NCBI GenBank assembly: GCA_021808875.1
Contig: JAKBAU010000140.1
Location: forward strand, 1 to 8,669
Reading direction: 5' to 3'
Origin: Pseudomonadota bacterium
Lineage (GTDB): Bacteria > Pseudomonadota > Alphaproteobacteria > Micropepsales > Micropepsaceae
Length of the DNA: 8,669 bases
Each line of letters begins with the position of its first letter. The stretch's first letter is position 1. Shown here in pieces: positions 7,121 through 8,669 of the stretch. The translations under genes and the position numbers were made by a program. The notes beneath the pieces are model-generated. The model saw nothing but the letters and a program-made list of their open reading frames with translations. It was not told where the DNA came from and did no database searches.

Positions 7121-8455
7121 TCACATGGCAACCTGATTTGCCGCGAGCCACGAGTTAAGGTCGGCCAATGCTCGCGCGCTGAGGTCCGGTTTGCGGGCTC
7201 GGGCTTTACCATGACCGCTTTCAAGCGCTGGAAAAAGGCCAAAATTGACATTCATCGGCTGAAAGCTGCGGGCATCGGCATTGAGAGTGATGTGCCGCAG
7301 GAGTGCGCCCAATGCGGTCGTGGGCGGAGGGGCGGAGATGGCGCGCTCCATGCACTCGGCCGCAGCAAAACGCCCTGCCAGAAGGCCGATGGCGGCACTT
7401 TCGACATAGCCTTCAACTCCGGTGATCTGACCGGCAAAGCGCAGATCGGGGCGGCATTTGAGCCGCAAGGTTTCATCGAGCAGCGCCGGTGAATTGATGA
7501 AGGTGTTGCGGTGCAGTCCGCCGAGCCTCGCGAAACTTGCATTTTCGAGGCCGGGGATCATGCGGAAGATGCGGGTCTGCTCGCTGTGTCGCAGCTTGGT
7601 CTGAAAGCCGACCATGTTCCAAAGCGTTCCCAGGGCGTTGTCCTGGCGCAACTGCACGACGGCAAAGGGCCGCCGCCCCTTGCGTGGATCGCACAGACCA
7701 ACCGGCTTCATCGGCCCGAAACGCAACGTATCTACACCGCGCGCGGCCATGACTTCGATTGGAAGACAGCCTTCAAAATAGGGCGTTGAGGCTTCCCACG
7801 CCTTGAATTCGGCCTTTTCACCTTCAAGGAGCGCCGTGATAAAACGCCTGTATTCCTCTTCGTTGAGCGGACAATTGATATAATCCGCGCCGTCGCCTTT
7901 GTCGTAGCGCGACTGCATCCAGGCAATCTCAAAATTGATGCTCTCGTGATAGACGATGGGCGCGATGGCATCGAAAAATGACAACGCGTTTTCCCCGGTC
8001 AGTTGGGTGATGGCAGCGGCCAGCGGCGCAGCCGTCAGGGGGCCGGTGGCGATGATGCTTGCCCCCCAGGCCTCGGGCGGCAGGCCCATGATCTCTTCGC
8101 GACGGATTTCGATGCGGGGATGAGCCGTCAGTGCTGCCGTCACAGTTTGCGAAAACGCGTCGCGGTCGACGGCCAGCGCGCCGCCGGCGGGCAGGCGGAC
8201 AGCATCGGCGGCACGTAGGATCAGCGAGCCTGCACGTCGCATTTCCTCATGCAGGAGGCCGACCGCGTTGTTCACCGCATCATCCGAGCGCAGCGAGTTG
8301 GAACACACCAGTTCGGCAAGGCCCTCGCCCTGATGGGCATCGGTTGCGGTGTGCGGGCGCATTTCATGGAGAAGGACGTGGCAGCCCGCTTCAGCGGCCT
8401 GAAAGGCCGCTTCCGATCCTGCCAAACCACCACCGATGACATGGATGCTACGCAC
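7121..8455 (-). CDS. trmFO: Methylenetetrahydrofolate--tRNA-(uracil-5-)-methyltransferase TrmFO
   Basis: Flavoenzyme that forms m5U54 in the T-loop of tRNA using methylenetetrahydrofolate as carbon donor and a reduced nicotinamide cofactor with FAD. The 444-residue product starts with the FAD-binding glycine motif [11 protein letters not shown] (7-17), then HEMRP (30-34) and the family signature [12 protein letters not shown] (48-59). Two cysteines match those important in Bacillus TrmFO: C51 in CSNS and C230 in [25 protein letters not shown] and the C-terminal [11 protein letters not shown] (401-411) also fit. The start is GTG at 8455, with AAGGA (8465-8469) 9 bp upstream and no in-frame ATG nearby. 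Length is normal for the family. TrmFO in place of the SAM-dependent TrmA is common in Alphaproteobacteria. It is convergent with the synthase-like gene with no bases between the stops. Confidence 0.97.
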   Translation of the reverse strand: MRSIHVIGGGLAGSEAAFQAAEAGCHVLLHEMRPHTATDAHQGEGLAELVCSNSLRSDDAVNNAVGLLHEEMRRAGSLILRAADAVRLPAGGALAVDRDAFSQTVTAALTAHPRIEIRREEIMGLPPEAWGASIIATGPLTAAPLAAAITQLTGENALSFFDAIAPIVYHESINFEIAWMQSRYDKGDGADYINCPLNEEEYRRFITALLEGEKAEFKAWEASTPYFEGCLPIEVMAARGVDTLRFGPMKPVGLCDPRKGRRPFAVVQLRQDNALGTLWNMVGFQTKLRHSEQTRIFRMIPGLENASFARLGGLHRNTFINSPALLDETLRLKCRPDLRFAGQITGVEGYVESAAIGLLAGRFAAAECMERAISAPPPTTALGALLRHITLNADARSFQPMNVNFGLFPALESGHGKARARKPDLSARALADLNSWLAANQVAM

Positions 8456-8464
8456 GTTGTAGGT

Positions 8465-8469
8465 TCCTT
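8465..8469 (-). promoter_or_regulatory. Ribosome binding site supporting the GTG start of trmFO
   Basis: AAGGA on the minus strand, 9 bp before GTG 8455. It decides in favour of the non-ATG start, which is also where the conserved FAD-binding N-terminus begins. Confidence 0.7.
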
Positions 8470-8529
8470 GGTGACATAAGGGTGAATGACGGCAGGCTTA
8501 AATAGCTGACGATGAGGGCGCAAGGGTGG

Positions 8530-8548
8530 GGCGGCGTCACTGGCCGCC
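8530..8548. repeat. GC-rich 6-bp hairpin next to the 24-bp palindrome
   Basis: GGCGGC (8530-8535) and GCCGCC (8543-8548) form a 6-bp stem with a 7-nt loop. There is no T-tract on either side. Together with the 24-bp palindrome it leaves two hairpins within 48 bp of a non-coding gap, which could act in transcript termination or regulation. Support is weak. Confidence 0.4.
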
Positions 8549-8553
8549 TCTGC

Positions 8554-8577
8554 GACTCAAGGTGTACACCTTGAGTC
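8554..8577. repeat. Perfect 24-bp palindrome between trmFO and the upstream gene
   Basis: The half-site GACTCAAGGTGT is followed directly by its exact reverse complement. As RNA it would form a 10-bp stem with a GUAC loop. It lies 18 bp beyond the stop of the truncated right-edge gene and 98 bp upstream of the trmFO start. Neither strand has a T-tract after it, so it is not a typical intrinsic terminator. It could be a dimeric-regulator operator. CCTCTG occurs at both edges (8547-8552 and 8577-8582). Confidence 0.9.
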
Positions 8578-8595
8578 CTCTGGCTGTCGCATCGG

Positions 8596-8669
8596 CTAAT
8601 CCCACAGCCGCGCGCGTCGCTCGTCCCAGGGCGCAGCTTCCGCCAGCTGGCAGCCGAGGCGCAGGTGGG
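8596..8669 (-). CDS. C-terminal end of an unidentified protein (5' truncated by window edge)
   Basis: On the minus strand a frame enters from the right edge and ends at TAG (8596-8598). It encodes 23 residues, HLRLGCQLAEAAPWDERRARLWD. The composition (Leu/Ala/Arg/Glu, two Trp) and the stop just before a palindrome look like a genuine protein C-terminus. I do not recognise the family and assign no function. If real, the gene is transcribed towards trmFO on the same strand, with a 140-bp gap. Confidence 0.45.
   Translation of the reverse strand, partial: HLRLGCQLAEAAPWDERRARLWD

Noticed and set aside
8499..8523. TTGCGC/TATTTA pair on the minus strand as trmFO promoter
   Set aside because: The spacing is only 13 bp and the -35 match is weak, so it is not a credible sigma70 promoter. 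The true promoter position remains unseen.

Overview
The window looks like a GC-rich alphaproteobacterial chromosome. The proteins read like alphaproteobacterial orthologs, and the gene order resembles two blocks often seen in that class: serS-surE-pcm-LysM/M23 lipoprotein, and yajC-secD followed by a squalene/phytoene-synthase-like gene and trmFO. No mobile element, CRISPR array, tRNA or rRNA is visible, and I see no clear sign of a defence island or a new multi-gene system. The content is core housekeeping, and what interest there is lies in local deviations.

Layout. 1-3230 (+): the 3' part of serS, then surE, pcm and a LysM + M23 lipoprotein of the NlpD type. These are tightly packed (37-bp gap, 2-bp gap, 23-bp overlap) and probably co-transcribed. 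3207-4094 (-): a DUF815-type P-loop ATPase, convergent with the lipoprotein gene and overlapping its 3' end by 24 bp. 4095-4204: a divergent intergenic region with a good candidate promoter reading right. 4205-6154 (+): yajC and secD. 6155-6271: a 117-bp gap with unusual palindromes, lying where secF (and often a Mth938/NDUFAF3-like gene) would be expected. 6272-7120 (+): a squalene/phytoene-synthase-fold protein lacking both Asp-rich catalytic motifs, best read as an NDUFAF6-like protein. 7121-8455 (-): trmFO, whose stop codon directly abuts the stop of the previous gene. 8456-8595: a gap holding a perfect 24-bp palindrome. 8596-8669 (-): the last 23 codons of an unidentified gene.

How the genes fit together. 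serS and trmFO serve translation (tRNA charging and tRNA m5U54 formation). surE and pcm are the classic nucleotidase / protein-repair pair. The lipoprotein probably works at the envelope as a non-catalytic activator of cell-wall amidases. YajC and SecD belong to the accessory module of the Sec translocon. The synthase-like protein is probably a respiratory complex I assembly factor rather than a terpenoid enzyme. The points most worth a second look are the missing secF, the degenerate M23 and synthase active sites, the two palindromic intergenic regions and an AT-rich patch at the 3' end of pcm.
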